Positions 12,232 through 23,670 of a stretch of DNA of 64,000 bases are shown one piece after another. Origin of the DNA: Euwallacea fornicatus (Eukaryota; Arthropoda; Insecta; Coleoptera; Curculionidae). The stretch spans positions 1,736,001-1,800,000 of the forward strand of contig NC_089574.1 of the NCBI RefSeq assembly GCF_040115645.1. The letters are read 5' to 3'. The position numbers and the translations under genes are program-made. How positions within the stretch are numbered: the first letter of the stretch is position 1; every line of letters starts with the position of its first letter. The notes beneath the pieces are model-generated. The model was not told the DNA's origin. It ran no database searches and saw nothing but the letters and a program-made list of their open reading frames with translations.

Positions 12232-12907
12232 AGCCTGTCCGGTTTTCGCTGGACAGCGGCTGTATCTCGGTATGTAGAGCAAGTACCGACTTCGGACAAA
12301 AAAAATTGTTACTAATGTGACCATGAGAAATCTCTGGAAAATATTTTCAGCTTCGTGAAATCGCCGTAAGGGGGCATAGTAGGTAGTTTCTTAAAATCGA
12401 CAAATCTATACTAAGTCATTAGTTAAGTAGCACATTTTAATTTGCTACCAATAAGATTGCATCGTTCTGAAACTTTTTTGCTCAACGCATAATTCCATAA
12501 CTCACATAATAAAAGTGGGGGAAGCCGATGAATCATTTTAAGTTCAAACTATCATATCTCCGTTTCTAATTATCCGATTTCAGTGATTCTGCACTTCATT
12601 GTGAGGGAATTATAAGCCGATTTAATACCCACATTGACCAAAAGAGCATAGTCCAGAACAAAAAAGTTTCAGAATGGCGTAATCTTATTGATAGTAAATT
12701 AAAATGTGCTGCTTAACTAGTGACTCAGTATACATTTGTCGATTTTAAGGAACTACCTGCTACGCCCCCTTACGGCGATTTCACGAAGCTGAAAATATTT
12801 TCCAGAGATTTCTCATGGTCACATTAGTAATAAATTTTTTTGGCCGAAGTTGCTACTTGCTCTACTTACCGAGGTACAGCCGCTGTCCAACGAAAACCGG
12901 ACAGGCT
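12232..12907. mobile_element. Foldback MITE with ~250 bp arms
   Basis: The left arm begins AGCCTGTCCGGTTTTCG at 12232 and the right arm is its inverted copy ending at 12907. The arms pair through about 250 bases each (to about 12485 and from about 12655), including GACCATGAGAAATCTCTGG and GCCGTAAGGGGGC. The unpaired centre is only about 170 bases and has no coding sequence. It sits in (TA)n on both sides, as expected for TA target-site choice. The right edge is 11 bases from the next element. Confidence 0.85.
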
Positions 12908-12918
12908 GTATATATATA

Positions 12919-13511
12919 CAGGGTGTTTCCTAACTACGTGTAAAAAATTTAAAGGGGTAATCCTCGACTGATTTTGAGTCGAAAATGTCTAATAAACATA
13001 TGCAAATGCCTTGTTTCCAAGATACAGGGTGTGACTGAAAGACGTTGAACAAGGTTTTAAAGGTTTCTAAAGGTTTGGTGGTATTTACTAACTTGACGAA
13101 TGAATGATCTGAAGAGACTTGTCTATGCTGTCCCAATAAACACTCTAGATCAACTTCAGAAACGTATAATTGTCGGATGTGAAACGACACGCAACACACC
13201 AAGAGTTTTCGAGAGAGTGAGACAATCATTAACAAGAAGGATGGAAGCGTGCGTTATGAGTAATGGTGGTCATTTTCAGCAATTCTTATGATTAATCATT
13301 AAAGCATTCCCCCAAAAAATTGTCTTTTCTAAAATTCAAACACCCAAATTGAGTCATTTTGGAAATAAAATCTCTTTTTCTTGTCACATTTCAACACCCT
13401 GTATCTTGGAAACAAGGCATTTGCGGACGTATGTTCATTAGACATTTTTGACTCAAAATCAGTCGAGGATTACGCCTTTAAATTTTTGACACGTAGTTAG
13501 GAAACACCCTG
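12919..13511 (+). mobile_element. Internally deleted Tc1/mariner-type element, 593 bp
   Basis: It is bounded by TA at 12917-12918 and 13512-13513. The left inverted repeat starts CAGGGTGTTTCCTAACTACG and the right arm mirrors it; the arms are about 115 bases and differ by several substitutions and a small indel. Each arm ends internally with a second copy of the ACAGGGTG motif next to TTGTTTCCAAGAT. Between the arms only the C-terminal end of a transposase remains. It is non-autonomous. Confidence 0.88.
13089..13291 (+). pseudogene. Transposase C-terminus inside the 593 bp element
   Basis: The open frame from 13100 reads MNDLKRLVYAVPINTLDQLQ, then RI, and later RVFERVRQSLTRRMEACVMS, then NGGHFQQFL and a stop at 13291. 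LK-LVY--P--T-D-L--RI and the final NG-HF--FL are the C-terminal signature of the insect mariner-like family. About 65 residues survive of a transposase expected to be roughly 340. The catalytic triad is absent, so no active enzyme can be made. The stop falls about 100 bases before the right inverted repeat, the normal spacing for an intact 3' end. Confidence 0.8.
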
Positions 13512-13529
13512 TATATGCAAGTATTTATC

Positions 13530-14300
13530 GTCTACCAAATTGTATTGTTGAAACAACCTTAACGAGTGCAATAAATAAATAAAAATAATAATGGGCGTGT
13601 CTGCCTCGAGCTAACCGGATTCCTTGACACCGTCTGGACCTAGAGCCGATTAGGTTTTCTATCGTTTCCCTTGGAATGTTGTTCCATTCTTCCTGGAGCG
13701 TTTCCGCCAGCTCATCTAAATGTTCGGCAGTCGAACGATCTCTCGACCTTTTCTGGAGAAAAAACATTCCAAAGATGTCCTGTGAGGTCCAAGTCTGGAG
13801 GATTGGCTGGATAGTTCAAAACTTCGATATTGAGCTCCCGAAGGTGTTGCGGTTCTAATCGGGCGGTGAACGACCTCGCCTTATCCCGTTGGAGAACGAA
13901 GTTTGGACCTTCTTTGCTGGCAATGCGATGACGTAAGTTTCTGCGACGTCCTATCCTTTAAGTACCGAAGATCGTTCACAATTCCTCCTCGACAGATACG
14001 CAAAGCGATGCATCTTTTAAAGACCACAACGGAGCCCCCTCCGAAATGAAGAGTTTCTCTTACGTTTCGCGGTAAATATCGCTCACCTCTACGCCTCCGT
14101 TCTCGAACACGCGCCGAAGCGCGTTCTTGCGGCTAAATCGATCTTTTGGCTCAGCTATAAAGAGAGCGTGTCCCCGTTGGTCCGAAATGATACCAAATTA
14201 CAGACGGGACAGCAAGTAGTCCTCAATTCATTTTGGCTAGTTTAGGTTGTTTTAAGCCGTCCAGGCTGTTTCGTCCGCTACACCGCTGGGTTTTGGCCAA
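13530..14300 (-). pseudogene. Tc1-like transposase pseudogene
   Basis: Minus-strand reading, in order: FGGGSVVV (the catalytic-domain FGGGS motif) near 14030; LQRDKARSFTARL, equivalent to the Q-DNA-PH-A block holding the second catalytic Asp, near 13890; LNIEVLNYPANPPDLDL, equivalent to I--L-WPA-SPDLNPIEHLW, near 13810; then AEHLDELAETLQEEW and RETIENLIGSRSRRCQGI in the open frame 13525-13767. The order is correct for a Tc1 (DD34E) transposase, but several frameshifts separate the blocks. The N-terminal DNA-binding half is not recognisable. It lies immediately right of the 593 bp element. Confidence 0.75.
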
Positions 14301-15791
14301 AAAATCTGCAAAAAAAACTCGATTCGTTTGACCATAAGCACCAGCTCCTATCTCCTGAAACAAATTTTTTTCTTGCATGGCATATGGCGAACGAGAGACT
14401 CATTTTTCAAGGTTTAATGTGTGTTGTACAAAGTTGCATGCTAAGAAATTATATTTAACACATCGAGGCTTTACGATAATTATTATCGTCAGCCAGACTG
14501 CAATTTGTACGTGATAAAGTACCCTTCAGATCGATCCACTTTTACTTTGAATACAGGTACCTTTATTTCAAAGAGATGAGTTATTAATTGTTGTTAAAGA
14601 TTTTTCTTGCGTACGCCTTAAAAGCAGGTTTCAGATTAAGTCTCAAGGTGCCTCTAGATTATGATACCCATATAATTTCTGCATTGTCGATAAATTGGTT
14701 GGATGCATTAATATCTTATCCTTGCAAGGTACAAATTTGGCAAGTTGTTTAAAAAAAATAACAACCGCGACCGTTGGTTTTGTTTCGTAGAAAAACCACA
14801 TTCCATCGCCTTAATCGTCGATCTTGAGAATGTTTATTATCAAATCGAAAGGACGAGTTCCCAACCTTTGTAGTACCTCCATGCGCGAGAACCACCGTTA
14901 CCCACTCGTGTACTTACTAAAATTAATTTGCAATTAATCGCGATGGTTTTTACTATGGCAAATTGCGGGACATCTTTCGCTAAGAATTACGATCGCCAGT
15001 AATAAACGTTCGAGTAGTGCAAGGGACATCGACATGTACTGCTGATAGAACCGCTCCTGCAGTTACGCAGGCCTGCTGAAGACAACGTCCAAGACCGGTA
15101 GCAGGAAAAGAACTAGCCGGATAAGTTTTTATTCTCTTTGCTTTTAATACACCGAAAGTGAGCAAACGGCATCCCGTTAATATGCCTCGAAACAAGGCAA
15201 ATACCTTCGTTGTCGGTTTACAGGTTTAGGAAGAAGATAAGCTCGAGCTACGTTAAGTGCGTCAAATTACGCTTAAGTTGGGTGTTCCAAATGTGGACTT
15301 TTTCACACGGTAGAATTCCTTAACGAGCCCCACTTTTCCGTCCCTTAAGCCGGAGGAGCGCGCTCCCACAGTCAACGGGACCGAACCTGAAGGACTTCAA
15401 CCCAAAATTGCTCTTCCAATGCTTTTTCTAGTTTCACGTCAGAACCTGATTTATTCTTTATAGCTGGCAAGTGATTTTTTATAACTTGACTTGACATGCG
15501 CTGGTTAGTTGCATTATAAATCACCGGGCTTTGATTTATTGCCCGATCATCTCGGCGCTGCCGCAGTTGTTGCATTTAAATAACAGACATTTAATTGAGT
15601 TTTATTAAGTGAAAACGGATTATTTTATTAGTTGAATAGTGCTTAACGAAATTGAAGGAAACTCGCCTTCGGTTACCTGCTGTTTCATTATGCCACGTTA
15701 CGTACGAGCAGAAGTTTGATCGGCGATAGGAGATTCGTGCAACGAACACTATTTGCATAACCGAAGACGTAAATTTGGACGGTGTATTGGT
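14301..15791. other. Non-coding stretch, no gene recognised
   Basis: No coding frame resembles a known protein. The left part may include the decayed 5' half of the Tc1 pseudogene on the minus strand. Confidence 0.45.
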
Positions 15792-15922
15792 CAAAAAAAA
15801 AAAAGAAAAAAAGAAAGAAAAAAAGAAAAAAAATAAAAAAAGAAAAAAAAAAGAAAAGAAAGAAAAAAAGAAACAAATAAAAAAAGAAAAAAAGAAAAAA
15901 AAAGGAAAAAAAAAGAAAAAAA
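15792..15922. repeat. 131 bp A/G polypurine tract
   Basis: A run of A-blocks of 3 to 12 bases separated by single G, with almost no pyrimidines (a few T and C interruptions). It is low-complexity sequence that can form triplex DNA. The Lys-rich and Phe-rich open frames on the two strands here are artefacts of the repeat. Confidence 0.92.
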
Positions 15923-15989
15923 CATCTGTCGCTTGCACCGTCCCCTGGAAGCTGCCCACTCGCGTCAGCCGCTCGAGTGACGCATCGAG

Positions 15990-16440
15990 TTGTACGAGTG
16001 AGTAGAATTGTTACTGTAGAGAATTGTCGATATCGGCATTGTTGCCGGGGGCGTCTGCGTAAGCCAACGTCTCCGACAACGGAGCCTGCCGTTCTACATC
16101 GGCGAAAAGTCAAATTTCATCATCGGAATCCATTTTCTCCTCGGCCAACCTGGACTTCGCCATCGTCCCGTGAAGACCTTCGACCTTTCGCTGCTTTTCC
16201 ACGTCGACGGCTCTGTGGCGCGACTTGGTAGCGCGATGGAATCACTCACGCGAGCAACCGAGCGGAGCCACTCGGTTCCGCGACGAAGTGGTCCGTCCGA
16301 GGGAGCAGAATTCTTCAAGCTGCGTCACATTACCGTCACCCAAAGACGAAACTCCTCCCGTGGGATTCCGACGATGGACCCGCAGAGCCTCACCAACACT
16401 GAGTCGTGCAATTTTCTGAGGTGGGCGCGTAATATTCCAC
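15990..16440 (+). other. GC- and CpG-rich island, possible first exon
   Basis: This 450 bp is clearly richer in G, C and CpG than the flanking sequence. Within it, an ATG at about 16374 opens MDPQSLTNTESCNFLR, running into CTGAG|GTGGGC, a possible but weak splice donor. The composition and this small open frame would suit a promoter with a first coding exon, but there is no downstream exon that I can join to it, and the foldback element starts immediately after. The call is tentative. Confidence 0.2.
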
Positions 16441-16443
16441 GCA

Positions 16444-17098
16444 GCTCTAAATTGTCCCCCTGGTTAACTTATTAACAAATTCTATTTTTTTTTTTTTAAT
16501 TGAAAAGCAGCATTAAATAGGGCGAAAAAACTGCCTTTTAACGTTTCTAAAATTGCCTGCGTCACCGATGGAGCAAAGTGACCAATTTAAAACAAATTTA
16601 AACATGGATTGAAGCCTTATATTAAAGATCATTCAAAAGTGCACTCAGCGGTGTAATCCGTAATCCATCGATTAGTTTTTTAGTAAAAAAGCTATATATT
16701 TCGTACAAAATGCAAAACAAATTGAATTAAGGAGTATGTAAACAGAAAAAAACTTGTTTACCCATAAAAAACTGATTTGTTTTCGATTTTGGGCGGAATT
16801 GTAGCTACTTTACGAAATTTATAGCTGTTTTTCGCAAAAACGAATCGATAGATTTTAAATTGCTATACACCATTGACTGTAGTTTTAAAAGACCTTTAAT
16901 TCGAGGTGTCACTTGACCTACATTTCAATTTTCAAAAATCGGCCAGATTGCCTTACCAGTGACGTAAGCAACATTTAGAGAAATAAACGTACGGTAAAAG
17001 ATAGTACTTTTCGCCCTACTTAATGCTGCTTTTGATTTTTTTTTTTTTTTTTAATAATAATTTGTTAAAAAGTTAACAGAGGGGACAATTTAAAAGCG
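16444..17098. mobile_element. Foldback element with AATTGTCCCC ends
   Basis: The left end reads CTCTAAATTGTCCCC then TTAACTTATTAACAAATT, a poly-T and GCAGCATTAAATAGGGCG. The right end, in reverse complement, repeats this order: TTTAAATTGTCCCC, TTAACTTTTTAACAAATT, a poly-A-equivalent run, then GCAGCATTAAGTAGGGCG. The arms are about 75-90 bases and imperfect, with the homopolymer runs differing in length. The centre (about 480 bases) has no coding sequence. It is a non-autonomous foldback or MITE of unknown superfamily. Confidence 0.75.
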
Positions 17099-20000
17099 CA
17101 CGGTACGCATGTACCTCGAAGTTAAATGACGTTGGAATTATACAGGGCGATCTGAAACTGTGACAGAAACGAGTCGCAGGTACTAGAGCACGAAAAAATA
17201 AAGGGTTAAGCGAGTCTTAGGCAAAAGTTGCTTATTTTTGATTCTACATGTTGGAATTGCTTCTAGCGGGGTTTTGGGCGCGATTTATTAATTTAAAGCA
17301 TCTGATTCCATCTAGAAATTTTCAAAATTACCACAAATCAACTAAGTGATCCTGAGTGTGTTCGCACCCTCTGGAATATTATTATTAAATATCTCATCCC
17401 TTGATTCTTCTCAGCTATTAAATGCAGTTTTACCCAGCGATGGCTTCGAAAGCCAACAAGGTAAGGAGTTCTCGTCGGCTCGATCTCCCCACACGAATCA
17501 CGATTTTGCAGTGAACAGCGATTTGCGATTTTTAAATGAGTTCTGAAATTTCCATAAGTTGCTACATAAGGATTTCCTGGACCTGAGGATCGATTATTGC
17601 ATTTTCGATTTATTGAGTTTTATGCGCTAATTCTCGATTATTCTCGTCTCCTATCGGTTATTCCACGACGTCCTCAAAGCACCTTCAAGCTTTTCATGTA
17701 TTTCCTCGAAAAATAAAAGCTTATTCATGAATTTTGCATGTCCGCGCTGGAACGAGAAACCCCAAGATTTCCAATTAACTACGTGCACACATGTATATTC
17801 CTCAACGTTGCACTTGCATGCGAAAAGTATTCGTCATTTAAACAAATAACTATGAATTGTTCCAGTCCATCTCTGAGCAGGTACCATTATCACTAATCCA
17901 TTATCCATGCGTTAATTACAATTCCCATATGGACTAATAAATGTCCAATTTCGTTGATTATCGCTTGTTCCCGTAATGACCACATATGACAGTTACCAAC
18001 TTATTGTACGTTATTAACCGACCGAGTTAACAGTTACCGAGCGAGCTTTCCCTAACTAATAATATAATATAATCTTATGGGCTGAAAATAAAACATGGCG
18101 CCCTCTGGTCGTTACAAACTGTGAGAAAATATCCGTTTCGTATTAGGTTCGTACGGCATGTAGGTAAGTTGTTTCATAGGTGATTATTATAACTGTACTG
18201 CAAATAAATAATAGGTGAAAAGCTTATATTTAGGCGTGATTTCATAACTGGGTTTATTTCGGTTGTTTGCAGCTTAATGAATGGTGCCTGCAGAAGGAAA
18301 GCTCAATGTTTGAAACTCTTATTGCGGCCATTATCGGGAGTTGTGCAGGTTATTACGGGCAAGATCAGCGACTTACCGTCACTTTCGGTAGACACCGTCC
18401 TCTTTACAATTACATACACATGTATGTTATATTTTTTCTTGTTCTGACCGCCCTATTCCCAAAACGACGCTTCGAAGGGCTGGGGAAGCCCGCCGGGAGT
18501 GCCTAGTCAAGTGTCCCCCGAACCACCAGACGCACAATTGCGTGCAAAAGCTTCGGGCCAAGGGTGATTTTATGAATAAATGACGCACAGCACGAAAATT
18601 GACGGACGTGCGGTAATACGGACCTCGTTAAACGTACTACCGAAATGGACCACTCAAAAATCTATTGAAAATAATGGAAACAAAGTATAAGAAAATCGAA
18701 TGTTTTGTCCTGTTAAAAAGTGCGGGGCGAAACAAATTCGATCAATAAATACACGGTAGAACCTTTCTAATAGTGATTTGTAGGTCACGGTAGATGTGCT
18801 CAGGGGAACTTTGCAGCGTCGAAGGCCAATGGAACCATAACGTGAATATCGCAGTTAAAATTTTCAAAAAATCATCGCTACTCCTAATTATTACCTAAAG
18901 CGGCAATTTGTTAGTTCCCAAAGCAAAAATTTCATCAACCTAACACGACAACTCGTAAAAATTATACGAGCTATAATCAGCTCGAGGAAGCTACAATTTG
19001 TTGCCGGTGCTAGAGATGAGCCTAATTTGCCACCAGGAACTTCTTCTACAACGCAGATCCCCTCGGGTGTTAAATAACTTTCGGGTGCGTTTATCCTGAC
19101 GTTCCTAATATCACGCTCGATGACCTCGACAAACCTGACCACAGAACCATTTGCAAAGGAACGAAGAAAACGGGCACCGCCATCAGGTCCAAACTTTCCC
19201 ATCTCCAAGAAATCACTTCCTCGACGTTAAGTAACATATGACTCGGACACAGGCGTGGTTCGTCCGAGCTTTAAATGAAGCTTCGGCGTTTGTCCATTTG
19301 TTGTTAACAGCGGTCGCAATCTTACCGATAGTTTAAAGTTCACAGCATGCAGATTTTCATAAAGGTTTCGATTCAAAAGAACGTTAACTAACGATACCCG
19401 ACATATTGTACTTCCCATAACAAACAAAGGTACACGCCAATGTACTTGGGCAGGCTGCTATTAGATTCTTGCTAGGAATATTATTACAAGAAAATCGCAC
19501 ATGTTACGGTATATTGGCGTTTATATGTAGAAATGTTTTCAAGTCCATGTTTGGAAATGGAGGTGCAATCGACTATGCCGGCAGGGTGCCGGCGAAACAA
19601 TCATTCCTTGTAAAATAATGAATGATGCATTTTCAGGAAGGAATATAACGGTTGATTTGGTTGAGACATTACATACATATCACGACTGAAGCAATTGACA
19701 CATAATTTTATATTCAGGGCCAGCCTCAGCCAGTCTAACGCCCTGTGTGAAATTTTTAATGACCTTCCCTCTACCTTCGAGAAAAATCGCCGACCAGGAA
19801 AATTCGGCGACTTTCCCGGTTTGTCGCCACGGGCCTGACTTCGCTCCTTGCAAGACCGATCTTGATTGTGTTTGTAAGGCGACATCCTAAGACGATGAGA
19901 TTTTTTTGGGAATTTTTGAAAAAATCTACATCCGCCACAACACTACCTCCCTCCCTCCCGCCGTTCGGAAATAAGTGGCCGATTTCGGAGATTTTTTCGT

Positions 20001-21713
20001 TCAAAAATAATCACGAAATATTCAGTGTGTTAAACTATTTTGTCGCTACACCACTGATATTCCGTTTTTTGGTGATTTGAGTTTTAGTTTTTTAAATAAA
20101 ATTAATATCACGTGGTCGGCTGAGTGGCGGCGGATCTCAACCAACCTAAGGGTCCCTCCCCGAACAAGGTATTTTGTGGTTACCACCGCCATTGATTAAT
20201 CCCTTACATTATTGAACAGATTTAGTTTTTAACTTGATGAGATCACCACGTTTTCGTTCCCACCTTCTATATTTTTCTGATAGCGGTACTTCAAGCGTCA
20301 GACTTAAAAGTGCGCAAAACTGGGTATATATTAAAGGTGGAAACATTATAACATAAATTTGCTTACATTATGTGTATACAGGGTCGATTCGAAAATTTTC
20401 CATCTCTATCGTCTCGAAACGGAATGAACTTTTTAAACATCGCCGGAACACTCGATTTCGATATCGCAGAGTCATAACTTCCACATGGGATTTACTATGC
20501 CCCTTGGAACCCTCCACCCTACAGAACTGCCCCCTCGAATATCTCGAATAGTAAAGGAGGCTGAATGACACGTCATTTTATTGGTGTTTGATAGCGTTGA
20601 AACTGAGACTTCTCAAATTCAATCATGTCTCACGATTAGGAAATTGTTGTAACAAAGTTTCGCATGGCCATTTTAAGTTATTTTTAATTTGTTAATGGTT
20701 TTGAAAAAACTAGTTCCAAGGAAATTGTTGCGGCAAACTTAATTCCTGGACAAAAAAGAAATCGGGCGTTTCCATGCGGACGGAGCAGTTGCATAGAGCG
20801 ATCGCTAACACACACGTGCGTTAGCACTCTTTTATACGTCCGCCATGTTTGTTTGTTACGTTTCCTTTCGCAGAAAACTGTGCAAAAATGCAAATAGCAG
20901 TGCGGAAAAATAACTATCGAGCAAATTCTCAATCCTATGTAGGGACATTTAATAGTGTAGTTACTAGGCAAAAAACTCCCACAGAGAGCACCGTTACAGT
21001 CTCATAAATCAAAATTCCTTAACGACAATCAAACCTCATATTACTTTCCAACCCATCATTACTCGCCTATACAAATTTTATGAATGAACCCATGTAGGTT
21101 TTGCCGTTATTCTAACATCAACGGCATGGGCTCATCATCGCCGCATTAAACCGCCCATTAGATTTTGATAGAGAATTCTATGAAAAAGGAAATTCACTTC
21201 TAACCTAAAGACGTTATCAAAGTGAAAAGGAATGTTGCTCAATGGTCCCTGTTTAGATTCAGAATATGCGTGTGGGTTGGAAAAAGTACCAGAACGGCAT
21301 GTCTCGAAATTCGATTCTCTGCAAAGACTTCCTGGTGTAATAATTATCATATGGTTGAACTTCGAACTTAAACGTATATGGGGTTATGTTAATGTTACAA
21401 TTAAACCATAAAGTGGGTTTAATTCGTTGAAAGACTTAACTAGACTCAATTTATTTTATCTGCTGGATTTAAATTTGCAATTACAAATGTCACGAGAGTA
21501 TCTGTTTCTGTTGCTTTCTAATGTGGACAAGTATCACATGCTCAGTTTCGTATGAGAGACACACTACCCAGCTTAATCGTGATAGTTAAATCTCGTAGTT
21601 TCGGGAAAATGACGCCTCGTGATAGAATATAAAATTAACAGAGCTTCGGTCAAAAGGAGAGCTAATGGGTTTCTTTTGTCATCCAGAGTTCCCATTCAAC
21701 ATACATACGTTTT
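17099..21713. other. Non-coding stretch with solo transposon ends
   Basis: No host gene recognised. TACAGGGCGATCTGAAAC at about 17142 and TACAGGGTCGATTCG at about 20379 look like single transposon ends without partners. The minus-strand frame at 18891-19208 is open for 105 codons but matches no family I know, and its flanks show no convincing splice sites. Confidence 0.45.
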
Positions 21714-23275
21714 CAGAGTCCCAAAATGAAAATGATACACTTGCATTGAAATTACGATTCATTAATAAATTTCCATTTATTTAACGGCAAGCCTGGATAC
21801 AAAAATGTTTTAAATGATGCTGTAATATCCATTATTAAACACGGAAAAAAATTTACAAAACCAGGGAAAAAATTCACTTTTAATTGCTCTCAAAACGAAT
21901 CTCAAAATTAAAATGATAAACTTTTTTTTTAAATCGTTTTTGTAATAAATTAATATTTTGCTGGCAGGCTCTTAGCGAAGATCGATTTTTTCATCTTTTT
22001 GGTGAAATCAGGGGAAATTTTCTGCCATTCTTCGAGAAGAGCACGTTTTAATTGGTCCTTATTGGAAATCTCACGTTTTCTAATTTCCTCTTCTAATTTA
22101 GCCCAAACATTTTCCATAACATTAACGTCAGCTGACTGCGGTGGGGTTTTTCTCACATGAGGACGGTTACATAAAAACCACTTTTTCCCAATTTGGGCGC
22201 TACGCTTCGAATCGTTGTCCTGGTAGAATACAAGATGGTTAGAATTGTCCGGTTTTCCTTACGCTGGATTGGAAATTTTGCTGCATTATGTCCAAGTAAA
22301 TACACTTGTACATAATTCCATCGATGAAATGCAGCTTTCCTGTCCCAGCACTGGATATAGAGATCCAATCCATCATACTCTCTTCTGCGTGTTTAACAGT
22401 GGCTCTTAAACATGCTTTCTTTAGCACTTCGCTGGGTTTCCTTCAGACCAAAACTACCTTCGTCCAATCCAGTGAGGTTGAATATACTTTCATTTATAAA
22501 TAAAAACCTTTTCCAAAACTCGTCTCCTTTGTCCAAATGCCCCTTGGCAAATTGTATTCTGATCTTTTGGTCCATCAAACTGATGAACAGCTTTTTTTTC
22601 TGGATATTCGACCATGTAATTGATATTTTCCTAAAACTATTCTTATGGTTTCTGGATTTACTGACTTGTGTGAATGCTTTTCAACTTCTTTAGCCAATTT
22701 GGGGGCGGCACTTATTCGAGGATTCGCTTTTACATATCGCACAATCCGCCGTTCATTAGCGCAAGCAAAAAATTTTTCCTGAGCTTTCTCTTATCTTATT
22801 CCCTAATCTTCCCTCACTTTTAAACCTTTCTATAATGTGGTGTATTATTGCAGGACCTTTTTGTGAAATATCGGTGATTGCCCTAATAGCCTGGCCCTTT
22901 TCACGATGACTAATTACTAACTCACGCTCTCTCACAGTTGATTTTGAACTGAATTCTGGCAAATATCAATACAAGTCAACAATAATTGTTTATTCTTTGC
23001 ATTTTTGAATTTTTTTTGCATTCGCAAATACTCTATTATCATAAAATTGACCTGCGTCATTTTAATTTTAAGATTCCCTATGAAAGCATGTAGAATTTAA
23101 TTTTTTTCCTAACTTTGCGAGAATAATTTGTTTTGTTTTTAATTTTAGATGTTATAGAACAGATGTAGCATAATACTTCAAAAATTTTGTACTCAAGTTT
23201 ATTATTAAGTAAATGAAAATTTATTAATAAATAGTGATTTTAATAGAGGTTTATCATTTTCACTTTGGGTCACTG
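21714..23275 (-). mobile_element. Tc1-type transposon, 1562 bp, decayed
   Basis: The ends form an inverted repeat of about 65 bases: the left reads CAGAGTCCCAAAATGAAAATG and the right, in reverse complement, CAGTGACCCAAAGTGAAAATG, both continuing to ATTAATAAATTT-CATTT. TA follows the right end (23276-23277); the left flank is TT, presumably a mutated TA. Length and structure fit a full-length Tc1 element. It contains a minus-strand transposase pseudogene in the normal position. The last inner bases of each arm are AT-rich and less conserved. Confidence 0.88.
21950..22962 (-). pseudogene. Tc1 transposase pseudogene
   Basis: The minus strand starts at 22962 with STVRERELVISHREKGQAI and DISQKGPAIIHHIIERFKSE, the helix-turn-helix region that binds the transposon ends. 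Further on, KIRIQFAKGHLDKGDEFWKR and FINESIFNL correspond to the region of the first catalytic Asp (Asp is now Asn in the FINES copy of the usual FSDES). The C-terminus is RKTPPQSADVNVMENVWAKL, where TPPQSAD-N--EN-W matches the S-D-NPIE--W block, ending ISPDFTKKMKKSIFAKSL. At least three frameshifts separate these blocks. Of about 340 residues most can still be traced, but it cannot be active. Confidence 0.82.
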
Positions 23276-23670
23276 TATGTGCTACATTAACAATACCCTG
23301 AGGCCACCATTAGCACCCTTCATGCAGACTTCACCAAATGGCATTTCCCAACAGGGCAATGTAATGCAGCATCCTGCGAATTTTATTCGAAGGTATCTGG
23401 AACAGGTACAATCAAAAATGCTGCCTTGGCCTGCACGACCACCCGATCTGTCACCTATCGAACATCTTTGGGACACGGTCAGTCGCCGTCTTCGAAATTT
23501 ACCCAAGCCTCCAGACAATATGGATGACCTTCGACACCACCTCGGGGCAGCATGAAATGATATACCCCCGGAGGATATTGATCATTTGTCGCAAACTAAG
23601 TCGCGAAGAGTACATGCTTGCATTACTGCACGAGGCGATGTCACTCCTTACCAACTTTTTAATTAACAAG
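23276..23670 (+). pseudogene. Second Tc1-like transposase, C-terminal half
   Basis: The plus strand reads PFMQTSPNGISQQGNVMQ, in which the usual Q-QDNA-PH block with the second catalytic Asp has Gly in place of Asp. Then LPWPARPPDLSPIEHLWD holds the third catalytic residue region, then RRLRNLPKPPDNMDDLRHHL. After a frameshift or stop at 23555 the sequence continues IPPEDIDHLSQTKSRRVHAC and ITARGDVTPYQLF to about 23660. This is a different Tc1 family from the one to the left and lies on the other strand. Its N-terminal half is missing, cut at or near the TA where the 1562 bp element ends. Confidence 0.8.

Noticed and set aside
15591..16113. Open frames of 122 and 141 codons rich in Phe on the minus strand
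   Set aside because: They are translations of the A/G polypurine tract at 15792-15922 plus flanking sequence, not proteins.
18891..19208. 105-codon minus-strand frame
   Set aside because: No family resemblance and no credible neighbouring exons.
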